Shown here: one piece after another, positions 1-11,552 of the stretch
How positions within the stretch are numbered: position 1 is the first letter of the stretch
How the letters are laid out: the number at the start of each line of letters is the position of its first letter
From: Panulirus ornatus
Lineage: Eukaryota; Arthropoda; Malacostraca; Decapoda; Palinuridae
DNA: 64,000 nucleotides
NCBI RefSeq assembly: GCF_036320965.1
Contig: NC_092230.1
Coordinates: 48,707,094 to 48,771,093 of the forward strand
Direction: 5' to 3'
Notes under the pieces: model-generated
Databases searched by the model: none
Seen by the model: only the letters and a program-made list of their open reading frames with translations
What the model was told of the DNA's origin: nothing
Made by a program: the position numbers and the translations under genes

Positions 1-359
1 CCGGCCTGCCTCACGGTCACCGTCACCGGCCTGCCTCACGGTCACCGTCGCCGGCCTGCCTCACGGTCACCGTCGCCGGCCTGCCTCACGGTCACCGTCA
101 CCGGCCTGCCTCACGGTCACCGTCGCCGGCCTGCCTCACGGTCACCGTCGCTGGCCTGCCTCACGGTCACCGGCCTGCCTCACGGTCACCGTCACCTCAC
201 GGTCACCGTCACCGGCCTGCCTCACGGTCACCGTCGCCGGCCTGCCTCACGGTCACCGTCGCTGGCCTGCCTCACGGTCACCGGCCTGCCTCACGGTCAC
301 CGTCACCGGCCTGCCTCACGGTCACCGTCGCCGGCCTGCCTCACGGTCACCGTCGCCGG
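1..359. repeat. 25-bp minisatellite, truncated by window edge
   Basis: About 14 copies of a 25-bp GC-rich unit with core cggcctgcctcacggtcac followed by cgtcg or cgtca. Some units are shortened (around 170-200 and 270-290), a sign of unequal exchange. The array runs off the left edge, so its full length is unknown. Confidence 0.95.
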
Positions 360-423
360 CGAAAACTTTTCGGGATTCTTGAGGATACGGCAGCCCGGGT
401 ACACGCCCGACCTGACGCCAGCG

Positions 424-537
<114 letters not shown>

Positions 538-625
538 GTCAGCCTGCCAACAATGCCTGACCCTCCTCCTACGTGACAACTGAAATACTTCTGGTACACG
601 ACTGGTTTGTTGGTAATATCTTACA

Positions 626-790
626 GTCTTCCCTCACCTGTCGTGCCAACAGTCTTCCTCACCTGTCGTGCCAACAGTCTTCCCTCACCTGTTGTGCCAA
701 CAGTCTTCCCTCACCTGTCGTGCCAACAGTCTTCCTCACCTGTCGTGTCAACAGTCTTCCTCACCTGTCCAGTCTTCCTCACCTGTCGTG
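626..790. repeat. ~26-bp minisatellite
   Basis: About six copies of a 25-26 bp unit with core tcttccctcacctgtcgtg, with 1-bp length changes and a shortened last unit. Confidence 0.9.
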
Positions 791-1516
791 ATCCATCGTA
801 CCATCTGTGTGACGTCGCACGTCTCCGGTGGGAGTCCTCCCACGTACGGCCACCTCAGTGACACAGTCGTCCAGCTGTTTACCCCGTCAACAGAGGCTGA
901 ACCCTCACCATAACTGCTTTGCAATTTCGCCTGCATGTGTGAGGTGTCGTCGGTGTATAACAGTGTTGTATCCGTGAGAATATGGGCGCCTTAATGAGGT
1001 TCTCCAGTCTTGAAGGTCCGCAAGATCCATCTTACTGAAAGAAGCAACTGCTGCCTCTTTCCCTGGCTGGAGGTGAGGTCGTGTGATATTGTAGGCTGGA
1101 GATCTCTGGTGTCGCCGGAGTGAGTCAGGTCTGCTGAGGTGTTCCTCATTCCCTCATGTTGGCCATGCCAGAGCAGCGGCAGCCACTCATCCCCGGTGGT
1201 AATGATGATGTTCTCGGTTGCCCCAGGGGAAGTATTGGTTTGTTTACCTCATTGTGTTATTCTTGAAATTCAAACTTCCTCTGCGTGCTCGCGCGCGCGC
1301 GCGTGTCAGGTACAAGAATGAGGAGCAGGCGGAGGTGGAGGTACAGTTGCTTGCATGTGTGAGGTTGTTAACGTGGAGGCACCACAGATGGTGTGGTTGA
1401 CAACGGTGGTGAGGTGTGTTACCCAGCTGTACAATCAACTGGTCATTGTACTAGTTACTCTCACCTTAAGTTATATCATACGCTTTCACAACATCAGTCA
1501 CCCATCCTCTCATGTG
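791..1516. other. Unique spacer, no gene recognised
   Basis: Non-repetitive sequence apart from a short (GC)n tract near 1289-1302. Open frames are short and low in complexity, and I recognise no protein family. Confidence 0.6.
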
Positions 1517-1634
1517 GCACTAGTGTCAAGTGGCACAAGTCTACTAAGATGGCACTGGTGTCAAGTGGCACAAGTCTACTAAGATGGCACTAGTGTCAAG
1601 TGGCACAAGTCTACTAAGATGGCACTGGTGTCAG
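1517..1634. repeat. 35-bp tandem repeat
   Basis: A little over three copies of a 35-bp unit starting ggcactagtgtcaagtggca. The copies are nearly identical. Confidence 0.93.
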
Positions 1635-1721
1635 GGTGGGGCACTGCTGGGCCACACAACACAGGAGGACTCTGGACTGAGAATGATGACTGAACTGATC
1701 TGTTGGCTTATCCTTCATCAT

Positions 1722-1808
1722 CGTTAACCTCTGATGTACCTCGTTAACCTCTACTGTACCTCGTTAACCTCTACTGTACCTCGTTAACCTCTACTGTACC
1801 TCATTAAC
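1722..1808. repeat. 20-bp tandem repeat
   Basis: Four to five copies of cctcgttaacctctactgta. The first copy differs (gatgta) and the last decays into flanking DNA. Confidence 0.93.
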
Positions 1809-1960
1809 AGGTGGGGTACAGACGTGACCCATACCCCCCCCCAACATGTCCTCACCAGCTGAGACCAGCCTGGGCCCAGCATGACCACCTGCTCACGACC
1901 ACCAGCTGCCCATCATACTCAGTACACAACTCTAGGAGGAAGTGCACGCCATGTTTCACT

Positions 1961-2717
1961 TACTGAACACCACACTACACCTGGCTGTTCACTGAACACC
2001 ACACTACACCTGGCTCTTCACTGAACACCACAGTACACCTGGCTCTTCACTGAACACCACACTACACCTGGCTCTTCACTGAACACCACAGTACACCTGG
2101 CTCTTCACTGAACACCACACTGCACCTGGCTCTTCACTGAACACCACACTACACCTGGCTCTTCACTGAACACTACACTACACCTGGCTCTTCACTGAAC
2201 ACCACACTACACCTGGCTCTTCACTGAACACCACAGTACACCTGGCTCTTCACTGAACACCACACTGCACCTGGCTCTTCACTGAACACCACACTACACC
2301 TGGCTCTTCACTGAACACTACACTACACCTGGCTCTTCACTGAACACCACACTACACCTGGCTCTTCACTGAACACCACACTACACCTGGCTCTTCACTG
2401 AACACCACACTACACCTGGCTCTTCACTGAACACCACACTACACCTGGCTCTTCACTGAACACCACACTATACCTGGCTGTTCACTGAACACCACACTAC
2501 ACCTGGCTGTTCACTGAACACCACACTACACCTGGCTGTTCACTGAACACCACACTACACCTGGCTGTTCACTGAACACCACACTACACCTGGCTGTTCA
2601 CTGAACACCACGCTACACCTGGCTGTTCACTGAACACCACACTACACCTGGCTGTTCACTGAACACCACACTACACCTGGCTGTTCACTGAACACCACGC
2701 TACACCTGGCTGTTCGC
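1961..2717. repeat. 29-bp minisatellite, ~26 copies
   Basis: The unit begins tgaacaccacactacacctg. Variants fall in blocks: the ctgttcac form lies at both ends and the ctcttcac form in the middle, with a recurring three-variant cluster (agtaca, ctgcac, ctacac). This pattern indicates multi-unit duplication. Confidence 0.95.
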
Positions 2718-2775
2718 GTCAGCATGTGACCCTACGTTAGTGTACCCAAGCACCACACTAACACTGATGCACGAA

Positions 2776-2892
2776 CCTCATGACCATCCCTCACACGGTC
2801 ATCCCTCACAGCCTCATGACCATCCCTCACACGGTCATCCCTCACAGCCTCATGACCATCCCTCACACGGTCATCCCTCACAGCCTCATGAC
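2776..2892. repeat. 36-bp tandem repeat, 3 copies
   Basis: Three copies of a 36-bp unit containing catgaccatccctcacacgg, plus a partial fourth copy ending catgactgtgg. Confidence 0.93.
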
Positions 2893-3485
2893 TGTGGTGG
2901 GCGCGCACGTCAGTGTGGTGAGGGAGGGAGGCGGCACACGACCCACCTACCATCTTTCCACGACCAACATCACACCAATTTCGTCTCATTGGCTTCATTT
3001 GCATACTTGACCCAGAGCGGCTCCTGATTGGCCCTACCATACTGTATGGTCCTCCCCAGCCAGTACTGGGGGACGGGGTCTACCATACTGTATGGTCCTC
3101 CCCAGCCAGTACTGGGGGACGGGGGCCAGAGTCCCTCTCCAATTGTCACGTGATACAGTAACCTGGATCATAGCCAGTACACAGCCCAGCCCCGCCCAGT
3201 GCACAAATTAGATCGGTCCAAATATCAGTCAGGTCGGGTCATTACACATCCCAGAGCGGCCCCAGTACACATACTAGGCGGCTCAGGACACACCCTAGGC
3301 TGGCGCCAGTACACACCCTAGGCTGGCGCCAGTACATACCTCGTGGCGGCCACAGTACACACGTGAGCGAGGAGCCAACCCAGTACCTGGCCAGCAGCAG
3401 CGGTGAGTTGGGCGACCACTAGTGCCAGGCTACCCACGCCAGTGCCAGACCCTGCACCAAGTGACCCCTCCTGCCCCAGACCCCT
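2893..3485. other. Spacer with a two-copy 45-bp repeat and degenerate duplications
   Basis: Positions 3034-3123 hold two copies of a 45-bp unit containing ctaccatactgtatggtcc. Positions 3240-3345 hold degenerate duplications around cagtacacaccctaggc. A perfect octamer ATTTGCAT lies at about 2997-3004 between two ATTGG (inverted CCAAT) motifs. No coding gene is recognisable. Confidence 0.6.
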
Positions 3486-3833
3486 GCCACCAGTGAGGAC
3501 CCTGCCACCAGTGAGGGCCCTGCCATCAGTGAGGTCCCTGCCACCAGTGAGGGCCCTGCCATCAGTGAGGTCCCTGCCACCAGTGAGGGCCCTGCCATCA
3601 GTGAGGGCCCTGCCACCAGTGAGGGCCCTGCCACCAGTGAGGGCCCTGCCATCAGTGAGGTCCCTGCCATCAGTGAGGGCCCTGCCATCAGTGAGGGCCC
3701 TGCCATCAGTGAGGACCCTGCCACCAGTGAGGGCCCTGCCATCAGTGAGGGCCCTGCCACCAGTGAGGGCCCTGCCATCAGTGAGGGCCCTGCCATCAGT
3801 GAGGGCCCTGCCATCAGTGAGGGCCCTGCCATG
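3486..3833. repeat. 18-bp minisatellite, ~19 copies
   Basis: Unit ccaccagtgagggccctg, with ccatca and ggtccctg variants. A period of 18 is divisible by 3, which leaves frames open on both strands. This is not evidence of coding. Confidence 0.96.
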
Positions 3834-3904
3834 AACCCTACCAACACAACACCATAACATGTTGTCATCTCTCCTTCAGGCTGGAACACAATCAATACAA
3901 GAGT

Positions 3905-4945
3905 GACTGCACTGGTACTGGTACCCACACTGGTACTGGTACCCACATTGGTACTGGTACCCACATTGGTATTGGTACCCACATTGGTACTGGTACCCAC
4001 ACTGGTACTGGTACCCACACTGGTACTGGTACCCACACTGGTACTGGTACCCACATTGGTACTGGTACCTACACTGGTACTGGTACCCACACTGGTACTG
4101 GTACCCACACTGGTACTGGTACCCACACTGGTACTGGTACCTACACTGGTACTGGTACCCACACTGGTACTGGTACCCACACTGGTACTGGTACCCACAC
4201 TGGTACTGGTACCTACACTGGTACTGGTACCCACACTGGTACTGGTACCCACATTGGTACTGGTACCCACACTGGTACTGGTACCCACATTGGTACTGGT
4301 ACCCACACTGGTACTGGTACCCACACTGGTACTGGTACCCACACTGGTACTGGTACCCACATTGGTACTGGTACCCACACTGGTACTGGTACCCACACTG
4401 GTACTGGTACCCACACTGGTACTGGTACTCACACTGGTACTGATACTGGTACCCACACTGGTACTGGTACCCACATTGGTACTGGTACCCACACTGGTAC
4501 TGGTACCCACACTGGTACTGGTACTCACACTGTTACTGGTACTGGTACCCACACTGGTACTGGTACCCACATTGGTACTGGTACCCACACTGGTACTGGT
4601 ACCCACACTGGTACTGGTACCCACACTGGTACTGGTTCTCACACTGGTACTGGTACTGGTACCCACACTGGTACTGGTACCCACACTGGTACTGGTTCTC
4701 ACACTGGTACTGGTACTGGTACCCACACTGGTACAGGTACCCACATTGGTACTGGTAACCAAACTGGTGCTGGTACTGGTACCCAGACTGGTACTGGTAC
4801 CCACACTGGTACTGGTACCCAAACGGTACTGGTACCCACACTGGTACTGGTACCCACAATGGTACTGGTGCCCACACTGGTACTGGTACTGGTACCCAAA
4901 CGGTACTGGTACCCACACTGGTACTGGCACCTACACTGGTAACTG
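3905..4945. repeat. 18-bp minisatellite, ~58 copies
   Basis: Unit tggtactggtacccacac, carrying a GGTACC palindrome. The array is fairly clean up to about 4430. Beyond that, 6-bp insertions of ggtact and point changes accumulate. Six-base length steps keep frames open, so the predicted Val-Leu-Pro and Thr-Ser-Gly polypeptides are artefacts. Confidence 0.97.
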
Positions 4946-4984
4946 TACTTACACAAGTACTTGTACTGGTACTGGAGGTGGTCC

Positions 4985-5440
4985 TTGTTCTAGTACTGGT
5001 ATATGTACTGATACCAGGACCTGTGCTGGTACTGGTACCAGGACCTGTGCTGGTACTGGTACCAGGACCTGTGCTGGTGCTGAGACCAGGACCTGTGCTG
5101 GTACTGGTACCAGGACCTGTGCTGGTACTGGTACCAGGACCTGTGCTGGTGCTGATACCAGGACCTGTGCTGGTACTGGTACCAGGACCTGTGCTGGTAC
5201 TGGTACCAGGACCTGTGCTGGTGCTGATACCAGGACCTGTGCTGGTACTGGTACCAGGACCTGTGCTGGTACTGATACCAGGACCTGTGCTGGTACTGAT
5301 ACCAGGACCTGTGCTGGTACTGATACCAGGACCTGTGCTGGTACTGATACCAGGACCTGTGCTGGTACTGATACCAGGACCTGTGCTGGTACTGATACCA
5401 GGACCTGTGCTGGTACTGATACCAGGACCTGTGCTGATAT
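4985..5440. repeat. 24-bp minisatellite, ~19 copies
   Basis: The unit combines ggacctgtgc with tggtactgatacca. The tggtactg(g/a)tacca half closely resembles the unit of the preceding 18-bp array, so the two arrays are probably related. The GATACC form dominates the distal (right) end, indicating local homogenisation. Confidence 0.96.
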
Positions 5441-5518
5441 ATGTCCCTACATTACCACAACAATGGAATTCCAAATAATGTAAATATAATTATAATTCTG
5501 TACAGATCTATCTCTTCC

Positions 5519-6219
5519 ACCCAGACCATGTTATCAATGTTCAGTGTTCACCCCGACCATGTTATCAATGTTCACTGTTCACCCAGACCATGTTATCAAT
5601 GTTCAGTGTTCACCCAGACCATGTTACCAATGTTCAGTGTTCACCCAGACCATGTTATCAATGTTCACTGTTCACCCAGACCATGTTATCAATGTTCAGT
5701 GTTCACCCAGACCATGTTACCAATGTTCAGTGTTCACCCAGACCATGTTATCAATGTTCACTGTTCACCCAGACCATGTTATCAATGTTCACTGTTCACC
5801 CAGACCATGTTATCAATGTTCAGTGTTCACCCAGACCATGTTATCAATGTTCAGTGTTCACCCAGACCATGTTATCAATGTTCACTGTTCACCCAGACCA
5901 TGTTATCAATGTTCAGTGTTCACCCAGACCATGTTATCAATGTTCAGTGTTCACCCAGACCATGTTATCAATGTTCAGTGTTCACCCAGACCATGTTATC
6001 AATGTTCAGTGTTCACCCCGACCATGTTATCAATGTTCACTGTTCACCCAGACCATGTTATCAATGTTCAGTGTTCACCCAGACCATGTTATCAATGTTC
6101 AGTGTTCACCCAGACCATGTTATCAATGTTCAGTGTTCACCCAGACCATGTTATCAATGTTCAGTGAACACTCCGACCACGTTATCAATGTTCAGTGTTC
6201 ACCCAGACCATGTTATCAA
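5519..6219. repeat. 31-bp minisatellite, ~22 copies
   Basis: The unit starts ccagaccatgttatcaatgt and ends tcagtgttcac. A single-site C/G variant (ttcactgtt versus ttcagtgtt) marks blocks of copies, and a few units carry ccccgacc. A 31-bp unit cycles through all three frames, and none of them contains a stop. Confidence 0.96.
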
Positions 6220-6453
6220 ACACTGCGCAGGTCAGCAGGGATCTGTGTTCACTGAGTACACACAGTGTTCAGGTATGTTCCACAAGTGTTGTTTTCGGCC
6301 GACACATGCCTAGCGTTGCTGACTATTCTAGGTTGAGCTGCGCTATTTGTGGCCACTTGTCAAGCCGCTCACAGGTGTCTGGCGGTCAACACTTACTACA
6401 GGTCTTACTAGAGACAACACTAGCCACACTATCCTGCTTTACTGACGGGTTCT

Positions 6454-6454
<1 letters not shown>

Positions 6455-6528
<74 letters not shown>
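6455..6528. repeat. (TA)n microsatellite at LINE 3' end
   Basis: About 37 TA dinucleotides. On the minus strand it directly follows the 3' untranslated region of the LINE at 6530-7774, as expected for the simple-repeat tail of an RTE-type element. Confidence 0.95.
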
Positions 6529-6529
<1 letters not shown>

Positions 6530-6537
<8 letters not shown>

Positions 6538-7773
6538 TTATTTTTATTATACTTTGTCGCTGTCTCCCGCGTTTGCGAGGTAGCGCAAGGAAACAGACGA
6601 AAGAAATGGCCCAACCCCCCCCATACACATGTATATACATACGTCCACACACGCAAATATACATACATACACAGCTTTCCATGGTTTACCCCAGACGCTT
6701 CACATGCCTTGCTTCAATCCACTGACAGCACGTCAACCCCGGTATACCGGTATACCACATCGCTCCAATTCACTCTATTCCTTGCCCTCCTTTCACCCTC
6801 CTGCATGTTCAGGCCCCGATCACACAAAATCTTTTTCACTCCATCTTTCCACCTCCAATTTGGTCTCCCTCTTCTCCTTGTTCCCTCCACCTCCGACACA
6901 TATATCCTCTTGGTCAATCTTTCCTCACTCATCCTCTCCATGTGCCCAAACCACTTCAAAACACCCTCTTCTGCTCTCTCAACCACGCTCTTTTTATTTC
7001 CACACATCTCTCTTACCCTTACGTTACTCACTCGATCAAACCACCTCACACCACACATTGTCCTCAAACATCTCATTTCCAGCACATCCATCCTCCTGCG
7101 CACAACTCTATCCATAGCCCACGCCTCGCAACCATACAACATTGTTGGAACCACTATTCCTTCAAACATACCCATTTTTGCTTTCCGAGATAATGTTCTC
7201 GACTTCCACACATTCTTCAAGGCCCCCAGGATTTTCGCCCCCTCCCCCACCCTATGATCCACTTCCGCTTCCATGGTTCCATCCGCTGCCAGATCCACTC
7301 CCAGATATCTAAAACACTTCACTTCCTCCAGTTTTTCTCCATTCAAACTCACCTCCCAATTGACTTGACCCTCAACCCTACTGTACCTAATAACCTTGCT
7401 CTTATTCACATTTACTCTTAACTTTCTTCTTCCACACACTTTTCCAAACTCAGTCACCAGCTTCTGCAGTTTCTCACATGAATCAGCCGCCAGCTGTATC
7501 ATCAGCGAACAACAACTGACTCACTTCCCAAGCTCTCTCATCCCCAACAGACTTCATACTTGCCCCTCTTTCCAAAACTCTTGCATTTACCTCCCTAACA
7601 ACCCCATCCATAAACAAATTAAACAACCATGGAGACATCACACACCCCTGCCGCAAACCTACATTCACTGAGAACCAATCACTTTCCTCTCTTCCTACAC
7701 GTACACACATGCCTTACATCCTCGATAAAAACTTTTCACTGCTTCTAACAACTTTCCTCCCACACCATATATT

Positions 7774-7774
<1 letters not shown>
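6530..7774 (-). mobile_element. Non-LTR retrotransposon (RTE-like LINE), 5'-truncated copy A
   Basis: On the minus strand this copy enters inside the reverse transcriptase with a YGVGGKLLEAVKSFYRG segment. It continues through RT motif B (GLRQGCVMSPWLFNLFM) and the catalytic motif C (LLFADDTA). After a frameshift near 7490-7510 it runs through the thumb and connector (RYLGVDLA, MLYGCEAW) to an intact C-terminus with GHMERMSEERLTKRI and RGRPNWRWKDGVKKIL, stopping near 6714. About 170 bp of 3' UTR follows, then the (TA)n tail. The fingers, motif A and any endonuclease are missing, so the copy is dead. Assignment to the RTE clade rests on the C-terminal region and the simple-repeat tail. Copy B of the same family lies at 7848-9215 in the opposite orientation. 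Confidence 0.9.

Positions 7775-7775
<1 letters not shown>

Positions 7776-7847
<72 letters not shown>
7776..7847. repeat. (TA)n(TG)n compound microsatellite between LINE copies
   Basis: About 16 TA units are followed by about 19 TG units. The tract sits exactly between the truncated 5' edges of the two head-to-head LINE copies. Confidence 0.95.
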
Positions 7848-7848
<1 letters not shown>

Positions 7849-9215
7849 GGGTGGCAAATGGGGAGGAAATGACAAGTAGCGGTGATGTGAGGAGATGGAG
7901 TGAGTATTTTGAAGGTTTGTTGAATGTGTTTGATGATAGAGTGGCAGATATAGGGTGTTTGGGTCAAGGTGGTGTGCAAAGTGAGAGGGTTAGAGGGGAT
8001 GATTTGGTAAAGAGAGAAGAGGTAGCGAAAGCTTTGGGAAAGATGAAAGCCGGCAAGGCGGCGGGTTTGGATGGTATTGCAGTGGAATTTATTAAAAAAG
8101 GGGGTGACTGTATTGTTGACTGGTTAGTAAAGGTATTTAATGTATGTATGGCTCATGGTGAAGTGCCTGAGGATTGGCGGAATGCTTGCATAGTGCCATT
8201 GTACAAAGGCAAAGGGGATAAAGGTGTGTTCAAATTAGAGGTATAAGTTTGTTGAGTATTCCTGGGATTTCATATGGAAGGGTACTGATTGAGAGGGTGA
8301 AAGCATGTACAGAGCAACAGATTGGGGAAGAGCAGTGTGGTTTCAGAAGTGGTAAAGGATGTGTGGATCAGGTGTTTGGTTTGAAGAATGTATGTGAGAA
8401 ATACTTAGAAAAACAAATGGATTTGTATGTAGCATTTATGGATCTGGAGAAGGCATATGACAGAGTTGATAGAGATGCTCTGTGAAAGGTATTAAGAATG
8501 TATGGTGTGGGAGGCAAGTTGTTAGAAGCAGTGAAAAGTTTTTATCGAGGATGTAAGGCATGTGTACGTGTAGGAAGAGAGGAAAATGATTGGTTCTCAG
8601 TGAGTGTCGGTTTGCGGCAGGGGTGTGTGATGTCTCCATGGTTGTGTAATTTGTTTATGGATGGGGTTGCTAGAGTTTTGGAGAGAGGGGCAAGTATGCA
8701 GTCTGTTGTGGATGAGAGGGCTTGGGAAGTGAGTCAGCTGTTGTTAGCTGATGATACAGCGCTGATGACTGATTCGGGTGAAAAACTGCAGAAGCTGGTG
8801 ACTGACTTTGGTAAAGTGTGTGAAAGAAGAAAGCTGAGAGTAAATGTGAATAAAAGCAAGGTTATTAGGTACAGTAGGGTTGAGGGACAAGTTTGAATGG
8901 AGAAAAACTGGAGGACGTGAAGTGTTTTAGATATCTGGGAGTGGATTTGGCAGGGGACGGAACCATGGAAGCGGAAGTGAGTCGTAGGGTGGGGGAGGGG
9001 GGCGAAAGTTCTGGGAGCGTTGAAAAATGTGTGGAATGCGAGAACATAATCTCGGAAAGCAAAAATGGGTATGTTTGAAGGAATAGTCGTTCCAACAATG
9101 CTATATGGTTGCGAGGCGTGGGCTATAGATAGAGTTATGCGGAGGAGGGTGGATGTGCTGGAAATGAGATGTTTGAGGACAATATGTGGTGTGAGGTGGT
9201 TTGATCGAGTAAGTA
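7848..9215 (+). mobile_element. Non-LTR retrotransposon (RTE-like LINE), copy B, truncated at both ends
   Basis: The plus strand encodes the RT of the same family as copy A and extends further toward its N-terminus. It shows a pre-RT linker (SSGDVRRWSEYFEGLLN), RT fingers (KMKAGKAAGLDGI, EDWRNACIVPLYKGKGDKG), RGISLLSIPG, motif A (AFMDLEKAYDRVDRDAL), motif B (GLRQGCVMSPWLCNLFM) and motif C mutated from FADD to LADD. Lesions include a frameshift and a TAG near 8232-8242, a TGA where Trp is expected at 8482-8484, a small deletion in motif B's neighbourhood, a deletion at 8895 and a frameshift near 9060. Homology stops at ICGVRWFDRVSN (about 9215), where a 26-27 bp array begins, so the C-terminus and 3' tail present in copy A are lost. 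Confidence 0.9.
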
Positions 9216-9216
9216 A

Positions 9217-10120
9217 TAATGATGGGGATGGGGATGGGGAGATGGGGAGGTACACACGGCGTGGGAGATGGGGAGGTACACGGCGTGGGAGATGGGGAGA
9301 GGTACACACGGCGTGGGATATGGGAGGAGGTACACACGGCGTGGGATATGGGAGGAGGTACACACGGCGTGGGAGATGGGGAGAGGTACACACGGCGTGG
9401 GATATGGGAGGAGGTACACACGGCGTGGGAGATGGAGGGAGGTGCACACGGCGTGGGAGATGGGGGAGGTACACACGGCGTGGGAAATGGGGGGAGGTAC
9501 ACAAAGCGTGGGAGTTGGGGGAGGTACACACGGCGTGGAAGATGAGGGGAGGTACACACGGCGTGGGAGATGTGGGGAGGTACACACGGCGTGGGAGATG
9601 GGGGAGGTACACAAGGCGTGGGAGACAGGGGGAGGTATACACGGCGTGGGAGATGGGGGGAAGTACACATGGCGTGGGAGATGGGGGAGGTACACACGGC
9701 GTGGAAGATGAGGGATGTACACACGGCGTGGGAGATAAGGGGAGGTACACACGGCGTGGGAGATGGGGGAGGTACACACGGCGTGGAAGATGAGGGATGT
9801 ACACACGGCGTGGGAGATAAGGGGAGGTACACACGGCGTGGGAGATAAGGGGAGGTACACACGGCGTGGGAGATAAGAGGAGGTACACACGGCGTGGAAG
9901 ATGAGGGATGTACACACGGCGTGGGAGATAAGGGGAAGTACACATGGCGTGGGAGATGGGGGAGGTACACACGGCGTGGAAGATGAGGGATGTACACACG
10001 GCGTGGGAGATAAGGGGAGGTACACACGGCGTGGGAGATGGGGGAGGTACACACGGCGTGGGAGATAAGGGGAGGTACACACGGCGTGGGAGATGGGGGA
10101 GGTACACACGGCGTGGTCCC
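9217..10120. repeat. 26-27 bp minisatellite, ~33 copies
   Basis: Unit ggaggtacacacggcgtggg plus agatggg, with 1-bp length changes in the G run. Several three- to five-unit blocks recur (gatgagggatgtac and gataagggg variants), indicating segmental duplication. The array begins at the truncation point of LINE copy B, next to a short (GGGGAT)n seed at 9222-9240. Confidence 0.95.
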
Positions 10121-10213
10121 AAGTGTGGCTCAGGATGAGGGGAAAGACAGCTACCTGGGCCTAAGGAGTGAACTGTGACAGCCACTGAAGTGCTGGTTGA
10201 CTGATGCAGCCAT

Positions 10214-10264
<51 letters not shown>

Positions 10265-10377
10265 TGGGGTGGGAGGTGGGGTGGGGTGGGGGGGGGGTCA
10301 GTCGATGGGTCTCACTGTGGAAGAAAAAACAAATTTAGTTTATGGTTTGACGGAAGTGACTCAGACCTTGACCCCTG
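10121..10377. repeat. (GA)n and G-rich tract in short spacer
   Basis: (GA)n occupies about 10219-10258. A G-rich tract of GGGGT units follows to about 10298, with many runs of three or more G on the plus strand, enough for a quadruplex. The flanks are unique. Confidence 0.9.
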
Positions 10378-11066
10378 TGTGTATGTATGGTGGGTGTATG
10401 GTGAGTGTATGGTGGGTGTATTGGTGAGTGTATGGTGGGTGTATTGATGGGTGTATGGTGGGTGTATTGATGGGTGTATGGTGGGTGTATGGTGGGTGTA
10501 TTGGTGAGTGTATTGATGGGTGCATGGTGGGTGTCGCAGTGGGTTTATGGTGGTGTATGGTAGGTGTAGTGGTGGTGGGTGTATGGCGGGTGTAGTGGTG
10601 GGTGTATGGTGGTTGTTTGGTGGGTGTAGTGGTGTGTGTACTGGTGTGCATGGTGGGTGAAGTGGCGAGTACATAGTGGATGTAGTGTTGAGCGTAGCGG
10701 TGGGTGTATGGTGGTTGTTTGGTGGGTGTAGTGGTGTGTATGATGTGTGTAGCGGTGGGTGTAATTGTGGGTGTAGTGGGGGTGTATAGTGGGTGTAGTG
10801 GTGGGTGTATGGTGCAGCGGTGGGTGAAGCGGTGGGTGTAGTAGGTGTAGCGGTGGGTGAAGCGGTGGGTGTAGTAGGTGTAGCGGTGGGTCCATGGTGG
10901 GTGTAGTGGTGGGTGTATCGGTGGGTGTATGGTGTGTGTGGTGGGTGCAGGAGTGGGCGCAGGGCCGGGTGTAGTGATGGGTGCATGTTGGGTGTATCGG
11001 TGGGTCATGGTGTGTGTATGGGTGTAGGTGTAGTGGTGGGTATATGGTGTGTGCCGCGGTGGGAGT
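10378..11066. repeat. Degenerate ~11-bp GGTGGGTGTA minisatellite
   Basis: About 60 imperfect iterations of tggtgggtgta and close variants (gtgagtgta, gtggtgggtg), with a locally duplicated 36-bp block near 10820-10880. It is more diverged than most arrays here. Confidence 0.9.
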
Positions 11067-11106
11067 AAACAACACCCAGTAACTGCCATCACCACTACAC
11101 CTACCA

Positions 11107-11372
11107 CCACTACACTACAAGAACCACAACCATCATAACCACCAGTAACTACTACCACCACCAACACTACCACCATTGTCACCACCATTACCACTACACC
11201 TACCACCACCACCACCACTAACACTGCCACCACTACCAATGTCACCACCACTATCACCACCACTACCACTGTCACCACTACTACCACCACCACCATTACT
11301 ACTACCACCACTACCACTACCACCACCAGCATTACTACTACCACCACTACCACTACCACCACCAGCGGGACC
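11107..11372. repeat. ACC/ACT triplet-rich low-complexity tract
   Basis: Imperfect (ACC)n/(ACT)n with superimposed 27-30 bp periodicities (ccaccactaccactaccacc). The reverse strand would encode Gly/Ser/Val homopolymers, which is typical of triplet DNA and not a gene. A short (GCA)n follows at about 11412-11429. Confidence 0.9.
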
Positions 11373-11552
11373 CGTCACCAGGCCAACGCGTCTTTTGTCC
11401 ACCTTCTACGCAGCAGCAGCAGCAGCAGGGAGGGGCGGCCGGCCTCCCCCCCCCTCCCGTAACCGGCTTAACCCTAATACTACACACAATCCACACAACC
11501 TGTCTCATAACTGTTGTTATTATTACTGTGGGATTATGCTACAACCAGGACC
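11373..11552. other. Short unique spacer
   Basis: Contains a C-rich run near 11445-11460 and otherwise unremarkable sequence that leads into the 41-bp array. Confidence 0.6.

Noticed and set aside
6530..9215. A functional retrotransposon
   Set aside because: Both copies lack the endonuclease. Copy A lacks motif A, copy B has LADD for FADD and lacks its C-terminus, and both have frameshifts or stops.
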